From Rhodocyclaceae bacterium (GTDB taxonomy: Bacteria; Pseudomonadota; Gammaproteobacteria; Burkholderiales; Rhodocyclaceae): a DNA stretch of 64,000 nucleotides. Below the pieces are notes generated by a model that ran no database searches, was not told the DNA's origin, and saw only the letters and a program-made list of their open reading frames with translations. Positions 51,307 through 59,738 of this stretch are shown here, piece by piece. The DNA is taken from NCBI GenBank assembly GCA_016721505.1, contig JADKHX010000003.1, positions 689,375 to 753,374 of the forward strand, given 5' to 3'. A program made the position numbers and the translations under genes. Numbering within the stretch: the stretch's first letter is position 1; each line of letters starts with the position of its first letter.

Positions 51307-52170
51307 ATGCCAACACTTGGTCTTGGATTCATCGGCGCGGGTCGCGTCGCTAGCACGCTGTCTGCGGCCTGGAGCGCCTCGGGCGAATCCATCATTGGTG
51401 CCTACAGCCGCAGTTTCGACTCGTCGACGGCGCTCTTGGCACGCTGCCCGCCGGCACGCGCTTTCGTCAGCGCGCAAGAGTTAGTTAGCAATTGCGACTT
51501 GGTTTTCGTTACTGTTCCCGATTCGGCGATAGAGGAAGTTGTGAATGAAATCACTTGGCGAGCGGGGCAGTTTGTCGTGCATTGCAGCGCCGCTGGCGAG
51601 CTTGCATTGTTGCGTCACGCGCAAACCTGTGGCGCACAAGTCGGTGGCTTTCATCCTTTACAAATTTTTTCTGATCCGGATGTGGCACGCGAGCATTTGG
51701 CAGGTAGCAGTGTGGCAATTGAGGCCACAGGCGAATTGCACACGCAGCTATACCGTTTGGCCGCGCAACTCAAAATGACGCCGCTGACATTGCGCGCCGG
51801 AGCCCGGCTGCGTTATCACCTCGCCGGAAACTTCGCCGCCAGTTGCATGCTCGCCTTGCTGGCCGAAGCAGCTAATTTGTGGGAGGAATGCGGTTTCGAG
51901 CGCGATACGGCTTTGCCTGCGTTAATGCCGCTCTCGCTGGGAACGCTAGATTCCGCACGTCGCCTTGGTCTTGCCAAAGCCGTCTCCGGCCCCGTGTCGC
52001 GTGGCGATACTGCGACGCTGGCGCGACATCTTGAGCTGGTTGCACAGCGAACCGAGGGCGATGTTTTATACCGCGAAATCTTGGCGCGACTTTTAGATTT
52101 GGCGCAAGCTTCGCATCGCCTTTCCGAGAAGCAGATCGCAGCGCTACATTCAGTGATAGATCAGATTTGA
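51307..52170 (+). CDS. Rossmann-like/DUF2520 NAD(P)-binding protein
   Basis: 287 residues with GLGFIGAGRVASTL at the N-terminus and, after residue 130, a helical C-terminal domain of the DUF2520 type (YHLAGNFAASCMLALL). The overall arrangement resembles 6-phosphogluconate dehydrogenase-like or ketopantoate reductase-like enzymes. The substrate is unknown. It is preceded by AGGGT and is monocistronic. Confidence 0.85.
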   Translation: MPTLGLGFIGAGRVASTLSAAWSASGESIIGAYSRSFDSSTALLARCPPARAFVSAQELVSNCDLVFVTVPDSAIEEVVNEITWRAGQFVVHCSAAGELALLRHAQTCGAQVGGFHPLQIFSDPDVAREHLAGSSVAIEATGELHTQLYRLAAQLKMTPLTLRAGARLRYHLAGNFAASCMLALLAEAANLWEECGFERDTALPALMPLSLGTLDSARRLGLAKAVSGPVSRGDTATLARHLELVAQRTEGDVLYREILARLLDLAQASHRLSEKQIAALHSVIDQI

Positions 52171-52234
52171 CTTTAAACTTTAATGCCGTCAATACTCGAC
52201 GACTCCTATATTGCCGCATTTGATTATTCGCACC

Positions 52235-54970
52235 ATGCTACCCAAGCCTGCACACATTGAAAATCAACAATCGCCTGTCCAAGCTATTGGAACTGATGTA
52301 AAGACTCAGTTTTCTCAAGCGCTTGCCCTACACCAACAAGGGCGGATCGTGGAGGCAGGCGTAGTTTATGAAGCCATACTGAAAATAGATCCACAACATT
52401 TTGACGCTTTACACCTACTTGGCGTTGCCGCTTATCAGTCCGGCGATAACCAGCGAGCGGCCGACCTCATTTTCAAAGCGATCTCCATCAAACCGAACTA
52501 CGCAGAAGCCTATTCAAACCGAGGCAACGCCCTCAAAGCACTCCAACAGTTCGATGCTGCGCTCGCCAGTTATGACAAAGCGATCAGCATCAAACCGGAC
52601 TATGCGGATGCTCACTCGAATCGAGGCAATGCGCTCAAAGAGCTGAAACGCTTCGACGCTGCGGTTGCTAGTTACGACGAGGCAATCCGCCTCAAACCCG
52701 ACTACGCAGAGGCCTACTCCAATCGCGGCAATGCGCTCAATGAACTCAAAAACTTCGAAGCCGCAGTCGCCAGTTATGACAAAGCGATCAGCATCAAACC
52801 CGACTACGCAGTTGCCTATTCCAATCGAGGCTATGCGCTCAAAGAACTCAAAAGATTCGACGCTGCGCTTGCCAGTTACGATATGGCGATTAACATCAAG
52901 CCGGATTACGCGGAGGCCTACTCAAATCGCGGCAACGCGCTTAATGAACTCAGAAATTTCGAAGCAGCGCTTGCCAGTTACGACAAGGCGATCAGCATCA
53001 AACCCGACTACGTAGATGCTTACTCCAATCGCGGTAATGTACTTAAAGAGCTCAAACAGTTCGATGCCGCGCTGGCGAGTTACGACAAAGCAATCAGCCT
53101 GAAACCCGACTTTGCAGAGGCCTATTGCAATCGAGGTAATTCGCTGAGCGAACTCAAACAGTTCGACGCTGCGCTCGCCAGTTACGACAAAGCGATCAGC
53201 ATTAAACCTGACTACGCAGAGGTCTACTCCAATCGAGGTAACGTACTCAACGAGCTCAAACAGTTTGATGCCGCAGTTGCCAGTTATGACAAAGCGATCA
53301 GCATCAAACCCGACTACGCGGAGGCTTACTCCAATAGAGGGAATGCGCTCAACGAGCTCAAAGACTTCGAAGGCGCGATCGCCAGTTACAACAAAGCAAT
53401 CGCCATCAAACCTGACTACGTAGATGCCTACTGCAATCGAGGAAATGCACTCAAAGAGCTCAATCAGTTCGATGCGGCAGTTGGCAGTTACGACGAAGCG
53501 ATCAGCCTTAAGCCTGACTACGCGGAGGCCTATTCCAATCGAGGGAATGCGCTAAATGAACTCCAACAGTTGGACGCCGCACTCGCTAGTTATGACCAAG
53601 CAATCAGCATTAAGCCCGACTATGCGGAGGTCTACTCTAATCGAGGCAATGTGCTCAAAGATCTCGAACAGTTGGATGCTGCGCTCGCCAGTTACGACAA
53701 AGCCATCAGCCTTAAACCCGACTACGCGGAGGCCTATTCCAACCGAGGTAATGCACTAAAAGAGCTTAGACGGTTTGAAGATGCGGTTGCCAATTACGAC
53801 AAAGCGATCAGCCTTAAACCCGACTACGCGGAGGCCTTCTCCAACCGAGGTATTGCGCTCAAAGAATTTCAACAATTCGATGCTGCGCTGGCTAGTTACG
53901 ACAAAGCCATTAGCCTTAAACCCGATTACGTCGAGGCCTACTCCAACCGGGGGATTGTGCTCTATGAACTTAGACAGTTCGATGCCGCATTCGCCTGTTA
54001 TGACAAAGCGCTCAGTATCAAACCGGATCACGCCGGGACAAATTGGAATAAAAGCTTGGCGCTTCTACTATGCGGTGACTATGCGGCCGGTTGGGCCTTG
54101 TATGAATGGCGTTGGAGCGCTGGAACAACAGGCCTAAAGCGACCAGATTTTGTCCAACCACTGTGGTCAGGTACCGAGTCATTGCTCGGTAAAACCGTCC
54201 TTTTGCAGAGTGAACAAGGCTTCGGTGACACGATTCAGTTCATGCGTTATGCAACATTGGTAGCTGAACGTGGTGGACGTGTAATTGCCCAAGTTCCTAA
54301 ACAACTGATGGGTCTGCTACAGGGTCTAAAGGGTGTGAGTGAGTGGGCAGTGCAAGGCGGCGCACTGCCAGCTTTTGATTTTCATTGCCCATTGCTCTCG
54401 CTGCCATTGATCTTCGAGACAAATCTGGCGACCATTCCAAGTAGGAACGCCTATCTAACAAGCGCCCCCGATAAGGTGCATGCGTGGAGCAAGAGGCTGG
54501 GGGAAAAAGCACGGCCGCGTGTTGGTATTGTGTGGAGCGGGAGTCCAGGACATAAGCACGACCACACCCGCAGCATTGCCTTAGCTTCGCTGATCGATTA
54601 TCTGCCAGACGGGTTGGAGTATGTGAGTCTGCAAAAGGACTTACGTAGCAGTGACAGCGTCACACTTGCAGGCTGTTCTCGGATCAGGCACTTTGGCGAT
54701 GAGCTTCGCGATTTCACTGATACTGCCGCGCTTTGTGAGCTGATGGACATTGTGATCAGTGTCGATACCAGTGTGGCGCATTTGAGTGGTGCGCTTGGCA
54801 AACCCACTTGGGTATTGTTGCCCTTCGTTCCAGATTGGCGTTGGCTGTTAGACAGAGACGACAGCCCTTGGTATTCGTCTGTAAAACTATACCGGCAAGG
54901 CGAGGAAAGGGTTTGGAGCAGCGTTTTGGAAAAGGTAAAAACTGATTTGCTGCTGCTGACCCAGTCCTAG
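52235..54970 (+). CDS. Large TPR protein with C-terminal glycosyltransferase-like domain
   Basis: 911 residues from the ATG at 52235. Two diverged TPRs are followed by fourteen nearly identical 34-residue repeats (consensus QFDAALASYDKAISIKPDYA plus EAYSNRGNALKELK), then a C-terminal domain of about 300 residues with LLQSEQGFGDTIQF and SVDTSVAHLSGALGKPTW, the pattern of heptosyltransferase/GT-B-type proteins such as TPR-linked glycosyltransferases. It may glycosylate or scaffold envelope partners. The repeat array is easily expanded or contracted by recombination. Confidence 0.88.
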   Translation: MLPKPAHIENQQSPVQAIGTDVKTQFSQALALHQQGRIVEAGVVYEAILKIDPQHFDALHLLGVAAYQSGDNQRAADLIFKAISIKPNYAEAYSNRGNALKALQQFDAALASYDKAISIKPDYADAHSNRGNALKELKRFDAAVASYDEAIRLKPDYAEAYSNRGNALNELKNFEAAVASYDKAISIKPDYAVAYSNRGYALKELKRFDAALASYDMAINIKPDYAEAYSNRGNALNELRNFEAALASYDKAISIKPDYVDAYSNRGNVLKELKQFDAALASYDKAISLKPDFAEAYCNRGNSLSELKQFDAALASYDKAISIKPDYAEVYSNRGNVLNELKQFDAAVASYDKAISIKPDYAEAYSNRGNALNELKDFEGAIASYNKAIAIKPDYVDAYCNRGNALKELNQFDAAVGSYDEAISLKPDYAEAYSNRGNALNELQQLDAALASYDQAISIKPDYAEVYSNRGNVLKDLEQLDAALASYDKAISLKPDYAEAYSNRGNALKELRRFEDAVANYDKAISLKPDYAEAFSNRGIALKEFQQFDAALASYDKAISLKPDYVEAYSNRGIVLYELRQFDAAFACYDKALSIKPDHAGTNWNKSLALLLCGDYAAGWALYEWRWSAGTTGLKRPDFVQPLWSGTESLLGKTVLLQSEQGFGDTIQFMRYATLVAERGGRVIAQVPKQLMGLLQGLKGVSEWAVQGGALPAFDFHCPLLSLPLIFETNLATIPSRNAYLTSAPDKVHAWSKRLGEKARPRVGIVWSGSPGHKHDHTRSIALASLIDYLPDGLEYVSLQKDLRSSDSVTLAGCSRIRHFGDELRDFTDTAALCELMDIVISVDTSVAHLSGALGKPTWVLLPFVPDWRWLLDRDDSPWYSSVKLYRQGEERVWSSVLEKVKTDLLLLTQS
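52547..54076 (+). repeat. 102-bp tandem DNA repeat within the TPR gene
   Basis: Fifteen units of 102 bp, each coding one 34-residue TPR, run head to tail from 52547; the last (from 53975) is divergent. Codons vary at third positions, so the units are not recent exact copies but remain similar enough for recombination. Confidence 0.85.
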
Positions 54971-54994
54971 GTCCAATTCAGTATTCCGTTGGAC
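54971..54994 (+). terminator. Possible terminator of the TPR gene
   Basis: GTCCAA and TTGGAC form a 6-bp stem around 12 bases just after the stop, followed by TTGAAA. A weak candidate without a real T-run. Confidence 0.4.
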
Positions 54995-55008
54995 TTGAAA
55001 CTCGGTGC

Positions 55009-55069
55009 TGGCGGAGAAGGTGGGATTCGAACCCACGGTAGGCTATGAACCTACACACGCTTTCCAGGC
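55009..55069 (-). repeat. 3' fragment of tRNA-Ser(GGA), presumed attachment site
   Basis: On the minus strand the sequence CCTGGAAAGCGTGT is followed by a long variable arm, GTGGGTTCGAATCCCAC and CCTTCTCCGCCA, which is the anticodon-to-CCA part of a serine tRNA with anticodon GGA. The 5' half is absent: the sequence beyond the anticodon stem does not fold as a tRNA. This is the signature of an element that integrated in a tRNA gene and left the 3' part at one junction. A tyrosine integrase gene starts 99 bp away. Confidence 0.85.
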
Positions 55070-55167
55070 AGGTTATTTAAGTGCCTGTATAGCCAGTAAC
55101 AGCAATGGTTGTATAGAGAAATGCTGGTAATATTTTAGCCATTCGGGGCAAATTCGGGGCAGTACGA

Positions 55168-56329
55168 ATGGCATACATCACTCGCAGAGAATATTGGCAC
55201 GCGACGGTCCGCAACAAGAAAGGGGCCGAGCAGACTCGATACTTTGAGGACAAGGCAGCTGCCGAAGCGTGGGCTGGCTCCTCACTCATCAAGTTGGAAA
55301 AATCCGGAGAGGTTTGGCAAGCAAGGGTGAGGAAAAAGGGGTGGCCTACCGAGTCCAAGTCATTCCGCACCAAAACCGAGGCCGATGCTTGGGCCAAGCA
55401 GATCGAAGCAGGGATGGAGCGTGGTGTATATCAGTCAGCCTCTGATGCGGAGCGGACCACGTTGCGCGATCTGATCAAGGATTTCAAGACCGAATTTGCG
55501 CCTCACCATTACCGGGTCAGACAGGATGAAAAGGAAGCCTGGCGCTATCAGCTCGCGCGCCTTGATGATGTGCTGGGTGAATACAGTCTGGCAGCCATCG
55601 ATCAGAAGCTGGTGGCCAAGTTTCGCGATGAACGCATCAAGGGGACGGCAGATCGGCCGAGCGTCAGTGATAGCACCGTCAGGAAGGAAATTTACATGCT
55701 CTCGAAAGTTTTGGGTTTTGCCCAGAATGAAAAAGGGCATCACGTTGCCCAGAGGTAATCCTGTCGAAAAAATCGAAAGCCATCGGACAGCGTCGGTCGG
55801 GATCGTCGTCTCTCTGCCGATGAGTGGACCGCATTCACCAACGAGTGCAAAATCCAGGAACCCATGGCTATGGTCAGCGGTCCAGTTGGCCGTCGAGACG
55901 GCAATGCGACAAGGGGAACTGCTGGGCCTGACTTGGAGTCAGGTTGATCGAAAACGCAAGCTGATACTCCTGCTTGACCCCGAAAAAATCAAGAACGAAG
56001 AGCCTCGCGCTGTTCCTCTGTCACCCGCCGCGCTGGAACTTCTGGATAAGTTGCCGCGAAGCACGACGGGCAAGGTTTTGCCAGTTGAACGGCTCACGCT
56101 GTATCACGCATTCAGTTACGCCTGCGATCGCGCGAAAATCAAGAACTTCACATTCCATGATCTTCGTCACGAAGCCCTCTCTCGCTTGGCGGAAAGGGGG
56201 GACTTTTCAGTGCTCGAGTTGGCCGCCGTGTCGGGACACAAGACATTGCAGATGCTGAAGCGATATACACATCTGCAGGCTGAACGGCTGGCCGACAAAC
56301 TTGCGAAGAAGAAGCCGAAGCGGGCGTAG
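55168..56329 (+). pseudogene. Tyrosine recombinase (phage-type integrase), several frameshifts
   Basis: The first frame (ATG at 55168) gives MAYITRREYWHATVRNKKGA and the arm and core-binding domains up to about 55735. It then shifts frame at an A5 run, shifts again near an A6 run at 55770 (the correct reading there is RDRRLSADEWTAFTNECK) and back near AAAA at 55848. The catalytic domain from there is intact: Arg in AMRQGELLGL, FHDLRHEALSR, SGHKTLQ and Tyr in KRYTHLQ. The gene stands next to its tRNA-derived attachment site. With three frame changes it should be inactive unless these are errors. Confidence 0.8.
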
Positions 56330-56979
56330 ATGGCGATCATTTAACAGGCCAGGGCAGGTGCAGGCCTCTATCAGTAAATCAAGTTCCTGCATTTTTGAAA
56401 TGCGGCCGCCGTGTGCGCTTTTCGCCGTCGGAGGAGCGAAGCAGTTCTATAGACTGCCGTTTATGGACGTATTTTCCCTCTTATGCTGCACATCGGCGAC
56501 TGAACGACACGACGAGCTAAAAATCTGGCTCTACGTCGCGCTGGCGGCCACTGTATTTGTCATTTTCGACAAGGGGGCCGAACTTATCATCCTCGAACTC
56601 ACGTTTGCTGCGGGACTGTACCTGCGACAAGGCGCCGCGAGCGCTGCGAGAGCAATTCGAAAGTCCGTCAATGTGATTACTGCTACCGGCGTAATGGCCC
56701 GTGCCGAAGGCAAACAAGTACAGCATCGCGCCACTGGCATCGACCACGTGAAAACTGTCGCTGTTCGACACATTACTTTGGCAAGCCTGCAGGCCTGCTT
56801 CGCGTCGCTCGGGTTACACCACCTGTGCCTGGCTTCCCGCCTGCTGCCCCAGCCTGTCTCGATTGCCCGGCAATAAGCCTGGCGCGACGCCCAGTCCAAT
56901 CGCGGGAACTGCCCGCTGACCGTCCAGGCTGACGGGCTCAAAAAATCGCATGTCTCCCGCGTTTTCATCGGAGACGAAC
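56330..56979. other. Region without a certain gene in the integrated element
   Basis: Contains one weak minus-strand frame (56517-56771) and a plus-strand hydrophobic frame from about 56463, neither convincing. Coding appears degenerate. Nothing else recognised. Confidence 0.4.
56517..56771 (-). CDS. Short hypothetical protein, doubtful
   Basis: 84 residues beginning MSNSDSFHVVDASGAMLYLF, which resembles the start of small proteins often found in integrative elements (a beta-hairpin ending in aromatic residues). The second half loses this likeness, while a neighbouring frame reads LTDFRIALAALAA, so the gene may be frameshifted. Low confidence. Confidence 0.35.
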   Translation of the reverse strand: MSNSDSFHVVDASGAMLYLFAFGTGHYAGSSNHIDGLSNCSRSARGALSQVQSRSKREFEDDKFGPLVENDKYSGRQRDVEPDF

Positions 56980-57288
56980 ATGAACACCATCGATTTCGGC
57001 GGCCGCCTGGCTATCCATCCCGGCGAAGCCTTGTACCTCGTCGGTTACAGCCGCACCCTGCAGGGTGCCAAGAAGACTGCCCGCAACCTCATCTATCGCA
57101 ATGCCTATCCGTTGCCGCTGACCATCGTCGCCGGCCACCAGCGCGTCCTCGTCCGCGACCTGATGCGCCTCACCGGCAACGAAGAGTCCGTTTCCTTGGC
57201 TGCCGTCGCGCCTGCCACGCCGAAACGACGCGGTCCCGGCCGTCCGCGCAAGCTGACACAAACCGTGGGAGCCGCCCATGAGCAATGA
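56980..57288 (+). CDS. Small HTH-like regulator of the element
   Basis: 102 residues from the ATG at 56980. The segment YSRTLQGAKKTARNLIYRNAY and the following VLVRDLMRLTG look like a winged or AlpA-like helix-turn-helix, and the C-terminus is basic (RRGPGRPRK), an AT-hook-like tail. It overlaps the next gene by 11 bases. It probably controls replication or excision genes of the element. Confidence 0.6.
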   Translation: MNTIDFGGRLAIHPGEALYLVGYSRTLQGAKKTARNLIYRNAYPLPLTIVAGHQRVLVRDLMRLTGNEESVSLAAVAPATPKRRGPGRPRKLTQTVGAAHEQ

Positions 57289-58117
57289 TCCCGTCAAAAT
57301 CATCAAGCGACGTGCATGGTCGGCCGTACCCGATGACCTCCTGCAAGACAAGCGAATCAGCCTCAAGGCCCGTGCCGTCATGGCCTGGATTGTCGGACGG
57401 CCAGCCGATTGGATCCTCTACATCCGGCAGATGCAGGTTGCTCTCGGCATGACCGAGACCATGTGGAAATCCATCCGGAGTGAACTCGAAGCGGCCTGCT
57501 ATTACCGGCAGCAACGGGTGCAGTTGATGAACGGCAAGATCCACTGGGAAAAGACCTTCACCGATGAACCTTTGCAGCCAACCCCCAGTTCACCACCGAT
57601 GGCAAAAACCATCGGTGGTGAACCCTCGCGCGGTTTTGCCACCGGTGGCGAAGTGGGGGATATACCACCTATACAGAAACAGAAGAACTTACCACCACCA
57701 CCTACCTCCTCCAGAAAGCCGGCCGTACCGGAATCAACACCAGAACCGGTGGTGGTGGACCTCGAAGAACTGATCGAAGCAGCGTACTGGCAGGCCATGA
57801 AGGCCAACAAGCCGATCATGAATCCGTCGGCATGGCGAACCCGCGTCAGAAAACGTCTTCAAGAAATCGGCCCCAGCGCGGAAGACATGTTGTGTCTCGA
57901 TCAGTGGCGCGCATTTATCAAGGTAATGGAGCGCCGTCAGGCCGAGGAAGCCGAGAAAGCCGCCAAGGCACAACCCGTGACAGATCGCGAAGTCGCCAGA
58001 GAGCGTTTGCGCGACCTGAAACTTCCCTATGGCAGGTCGGGGTCGTCCCGGAAAATTTCCGGCAATGGTGAAACGACGGCAAACCAACCCCAAGATGACG
58101 GAGAAACGCCATCATGA
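57278..58117 (+). CDS. Helix-turn-helix replication-type protein
   Basis: 279 residues. The N-terminal 90 residues form a winged-helix region (LSLKARAVMAWIVGRPADW, QMQVALGMTETMWKSIRSEL) like plasmid/phage replication initiators, a Pro-rich linker (about 110-165) follows and a charged helical C-terminus ends the protein. It overlaps the ParA-like start with ATGA. Likely a replication-associated protein of the integrated element; the family is not certain. Confidence 0.65.
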   Translation: MSNDPVKIIKRRAWSAVPDDLLQDKRISLKARAVMAWIVGRPADWILYIRQMQVALGMTETMWKSIRSELEAACYYRQQRVQLMNGKIHWEKTFTDEPLQPTPSSPPMAKTIGGEPSRGFATGGEVGDIPPIQKQKNLPPPPTSSRKPAVPESTPEPVVVDLEELIEAAYWQAMKANKPIMNPSAWRTRVRKRLQEIGPSAEDMLCLDQWRAFIKVMERRQAEEAEKAAKAQPVTDREVARERLRDLKLPYGRSGSSRKISGNGETTANQPQDDGETPS

Positions 58118-58773
58118 TTCTGGCAATCCTCAATACCAAGGGTGGCGTCGGCAAAACCACCACTGCTCTTAATCTGGCCATTGCCTGCAAGCTTCATGGT
58201 CGTGATGTCCTCGCCGTCGATGGCGATCGCCAGGGTACCTTGATGGCAGCCCTTTCAGGCCGCGAGGTGGATCCGAAGATTCCCTGCGTCCATTACGCCG
58301 ATGGCCAAGCATTGCGGCAGCAAGTCAATCTGGCCAGGGAGCGCTATACCGACATCGTCATCGATGCCGGCGGTCGTGATTCCACGGCACTACGTGCCGC
58401 CCTGGTGCTGGCCGATCATGTGCTGATTCCATTGCAGCCGAGATCCTTCGATCTCTGGGCATTGAACGACATGACCGGCTTGCTGGCCCAGGCACGCGCT
58501 ACCCGTGACATCTCGGCCTCGGTGTTCCTGTGCATGGCTGATCCGACCGGCAGGGACAATGCCGAGACCGCCGGATCACTGCCGCCGGGGGTTGGCTATG
58601 TCGATGCGCCGGTGATTCGTCGGAAGGCCGTCGCGATGCTTGCGGCACTGGGCTGTTCGATCCTCGAATACCCGAGCCGCGACGAGAAGGCAGCCCATGA
58701 ATACCGCTGTCTGGCCGCATCGGTATTCGGTTGGCCGTACGCTGAGGTCAGCGGCGAAACAATGGAAGGATGA
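58114..58773 (+). CDS. ParA-family partition ATPase
   Basis: 219 residues with the deviant Walker A KGGVGKTTTA at the N-terminus, Asp in VDGDRQGTL (switch I) and IVIDAGGRDS (Walker B). Length and motifs match small ParA proteins of plasmids and integrative elements, which segregate or stabilise the element. The gene overlaps the upstream one by ATGA and is followed within ten bases by a small RHH-like gene, the expected ParB/ParG position. Confidence 0.9.
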   Translation: MILAILNTKGGVGKTTTALNLAIACKLHGRDVLAVDGDRQGTLMAALSGREVDPKIPCVHYADGQALRQQVNLARERYTDIVIDAGGRDSTALRAALVLADHVLIPLQPRSFDLWALNDMTGLLAQARATRDISASVFLCMADPTGRDNAETAGSLPPGVGYVDAPVIRRKAVAMLAALGCSILEYPSRDEKAAHEYRCLAASVFGWPYAEVSGETMEG

Positions 58774-58783
58774 CGGTGAACCG

Positions 58784-59008
58784 ATGGCGAAACTACGGAA
58801 ACCTGATGTATCGCCTTTGGCGGCCGACATTGACGATTTCATCGACCAGGCACCGGATGGAAGGAAGTCGATCAAGCGGGCGGGAAAGAAATGCGCCATC
58901 ACCGTGTCGATCGATCCGGTCGTTCTGGAGCGGCTGGATGACTGGGCGCGTGGGAAGGGGATCAGCCGGGCTGCGGCGATTGCCGTGGCGGTGGCGAAGT
59001 TGAAGTGA
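58784..59008 (+). CDS. Small ribbon-helix-helix-like protein after parA
   Basis: 74 residues from the ATG at 58784. The C-terminal half, CAITVSIDPVVLERLDDWAR followed by KGISRAAAIAVAV, has the strand-helix-helix pattern of RHH DNA-binding proteins, and the N-terminus is flexible. It probably acts as the centromere-binding partner of the ParA-like protein or as its autoregulator. Confidence 0.75.
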   Translation: MAKLRKPDVSPLAADIDDFIDQAPDGRKSIKRAGKKCAITVSIDPVVLERLDDWARGKGISRAAAIAVAVAKLK

Positions 59009-59060
59009 AAATGCGCGCTGGCTTCCCGCGCCATGACTGACTTCACATCGGGACAATCGC

Positions 59061-59738
59061 CTACATATTGCGGAGGTTGGTCAGCAATAACACCAATTCG
59101 GCGATTGCAGTAAATGGCTCTGGATCGTCATAGGCGGTGGCCATGGTTGCCAGTCGCCCCGCGCGCAGCGTAGCCACATCCAAGTGTTGCCGCGTTGTGG
59201 CGAACGTGCCTGCCGCGCCTTTTTCATAACCTGGGAAATACTGCTTCAACCGCTGTATCACTTCGTCTCGATGCAGTGGCGCCTGAATGTCATCGTAGTG
59301 CAGCAGCAGCCAAAGTTCGAAGCTCGGCACTGAAGCAATGGCCTTGAAGATGACGTGCTGTTTGTTGTCGTTCCTGAGATTGCCATCGAGTGACGCGGCG
59401 AGATTCAACGCATCGAAGTAGCTGGCATGGTCATCGCGGTCGAACACGGCGTAGACCTGCTCAAAAGCACGGGGCTGGATGTGCTTGTGCCGGTCGCCGT
59501 TCTCGAACAGTTCCCTGGCATATTTGACCACCTGGATCGATGACGTCCCCGTCTCGCTGGGCTGGACCTCGACATTGGCAGTGTGTAGCCGATTGGCGGC
59601 GCGGATTTCTTTGAAGTAGTTGGGCTCCGTCTTGCTTCCTTCGGAAACGATCAGGATGCGGTCATAACTGGCGCGCCGATTCAACTTGCGTTCAAGCTGC
59701 TTGCGCTGGCGCTCCCAAGGGGAGTTGTCACGCGCCAT
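59061..59738 (-). CDS. RloB/AbiLii-family protein with TOPRIM-like core
   Basis: 225 residues. VSEGSKTEPNYF at about 31-42 and VFDRDDH at about 98-104 are the RloB signature; the Asp-rich strand resembles the TOPRIM/OLD nuclease metal site. SFELWLLLHY is also conserved. In related systems (AbiL, RloAB, and TOPRIM partners such as in PARIS) the protein is a toxin-like nuclease held or triggered by an AAA ATPase. The gene start overlaps the ATPase stop by one base (TGATG). Its target is unknown here. Confidence 0.85.
   Translation of the reverse strand: MARDNSPWERQRKQLERKLNRRASYDRILIVSEGSKTEPNYFKEIRAANRLHTANVEVQPSETGTSSIQVVKYARELFENGDRHKHIQPRAFEQVYAVFDRDDHASYFDALNLAASLDGNLRNDNKQHVIFKAIASVPSFELWLLLHYDDIQAPLHRDEVIQRLKQYFPGYEKGAAGTFATTRQHLDVATLRAGRLATMATAYDDPEPFTAIAELVLLLTNLRNM

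Noticed and set aside
52547..54076. CRISPR-like repeated structure
   Set aside because: The 102-bp units are in-frame TPR codons without unique spacers.
56301..56876. 191-codon plus-strand frame after the integrase
   Set aside because: The hydrophobic centre is plausible but the ends look random and no ribosome site is present; not supported.
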